A stretch of DNA of 14,565 nucleotides. Origin: Bacillota bacterium. GTDB taxonomy: Bacteria > Bacillota > Bacilli > Alicyclobacillales > SLC66. The DNA lies in NCBI GenBank assembly GCA_021846145.1, contig JAJZCJ010000053.1, positions 1-14,565 of the forward strand, written 5' to 3'. Position 1 is the first letter of the stretch. Each line of letters starts with the position of its first letter. The position numbers were made by a program, and so were the translations under genes. Below are positions 13,988 through 14,565 of the stretch, one piece after another. The notes under the pieces are model-generated. The model searched no databases and was not told the DNA's origin. It saw nothing but the letters and a program-made list of their open reading frames with translations.

Positions 13988-14443
13988 TTAGTAAAGTCCC
14001 CAAATCTCCCGAGTCGGATCATCTGGTAATGAATCACTCACTTCATCGTTGCAATCTCCTGTTCCTGCGACAGTCGTCACATCTGCAGTATGCTGTAGCA
14101 TCTGCTCCTGTTGCCTCTGTTCCTCCAGTAATTCGCGCACCACACGCCGAAATGGTTCTTCCGGAACAGTGATGGTCGCCGGCCCCGTTAGATTGCATTG
14201 ACAGGCTAAACGATATCCTATCGTCAACTTTTCTTCAGTCAAATGTCGGCGTTCCATATTCGTAGGAATCGTTAGATCTGTCTTACTCTCCACTAACACT
14301 TTACAAGTCCCACATGATCCATGACCACCGCACTTATGAGGAAGCGTAATTTTCCCGAGTTTGGCGGCCTCCATTACACTATGTCCGCGATCGACTGCTA
14401 TTTCTGCTCGCTGAGGCTGAAACCTCACTGCAACTTTATCCAT
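13988..14443 (-). CDS. [2Fe-2S] ferredoxin-like protein, RACo-N-terminal type
   Basis: The 151-residue protein has a plant-type ferredoxin fold. Cluster ligands are Cys38, Cys44 and Cys47 (CGGHGSCGTC), with the fourth at Cys81 in GYRLACQC (Cys83 is adjacent). The LTEEKLTIGYRLACQ...ITVPE pattern resembles the ferredoxin domain found at the N-terminus of RACo/DUF4445 corrinoid-activator proteins; here it stands alone. After about residue 100 comes a charged Gln/Glu helix and an acidic tail with one further Cys (131) that has no counterpart in normal ferredoxins. Electron partners are unknown. The start is ATG with only a modest upstream site (GGTGA). It follows the truncated gene at the right edge by 35 bases, possibly as one transcript, and converges on the transglycosylase gene. 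Confidence 0.9.
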   Translation of the reverse strand: MDKVAVRFQPQRAEIAVDRGHSVMEAAKLGKITLPHKCGGHGSCGTCKVLVESKTDLTIPTNMERRHLTEEKLTIGYRLACQCNLTGPATITVPEEPFRRVVRELLEEQRQQEQMLQHTADVTTVAGTGDCNDEVSDSLPDDPTREIWGLY

Positions 14444-14478
14444 TAATTAAATCACCACTCTTGATGCTCATTTTACCA

Positions 14479-14565
14479 TCAGTCTGCCATTATTTCTTCC
14501 ACAATATTTTCTACGGGTGGAAATATATTGACTCTGGTAATGCGTAAACTATCTGCCTCTGCCAC
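14479..14565 (-). CDS. C-terminal fragment of an unidentified protein, cut by the right edge
   Basis: From the right edge an open minus-strand frame runs 28 codons to TGA (14481-14479), ending with RVNIFPPVENIVEEIMAD. The 35-base spacing to the ferredoxin start and the same strand suggest a shared transcript. The residues look protein-like, but I do not recognise a family and assign none. Confidence 0.5.
   Translation of the reverse strand: MAEADSLRITRVNIFPPVENIVEEIMAD

Overview
The window looks like chromosomal DNA from a low-to-mid GC Gram-positive bacterium (Bacillota, Bacillales). The evidence is the Bacillus-type chorismate mutase-DAHP synthase fusion, strong GGAGG-type ribosome binding sites, many TTG/GTG starts, and PhoP-type repeats on an 11-bp period. 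An Alicyclobacillus-like acidophile relative is my best guess, but that is inference only. Genes are packed tightly. I saw no tRNA, rRNA, CRISPR array, insertion sequence or prophage, and no gene-free stretch over 300 bases.

Left half, all read right to left. (1) The 5' end of an unidentified gene touches the left edge (1-48). It follows a membrane-stress cluster in transcription order: pspA, an NfeD-family gene and a stomatin/QmcA-type SPFH gene. (2) Phosphate uptake occupies 2337-6325 in the order pstB-pstS-pstC-pstA, so the ATPase gene comes first. pstB and pstS each have their own promoter, with CTTTAC-like direct repeats spaced 11 bp apart and placed identically relative to the -10 box; this is the layout expected for activation by the response regulator PhoP. 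A third, oppositely oriented repeat cluster lies upstream of pstB. No phoU, phoP or phoR is present in the window. (3) A perfect hairpin terminator separates pst from an aromatic amino acid pair, hisC followed by the chorismate mutase-DAHP synthase gene. The hisC promoter shows that translation starts at an internal GTG (8795), not at the upstream TTG.

Middle and right half. Divergent from hisC, with almost abutting -35 boxes, runs ilvA (threonine deaminase with ACT domain), then a 722-residue FtsA-like ATPase, then a TetR-type regulator. These three are close enough to be one operon. A lytic transglycosylase gene with its own promoter follows; its stop codon lies inside a 24-bp perfect hairpin that can terminate transcription from both sides. 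Converging on it is a [2Fe-2S] ferredoxin gene on the minus strand, preceded by the tail of another minus-strand gene cut by the right edge (14479-14565).

The most unusual items are the FtsA-like protein, which carries about 330 extra C-terminal residues with recurring NG...GD motifs suggestive of tandem beta-grasp modules; the twin, geometrically identical Pho promoters plus inverted repeat cluster; and a PstS with an export signal but no cysteine anywhere, hence no lipoprotein anchor. I found no clear defence system or other wholly new multi-gene system.
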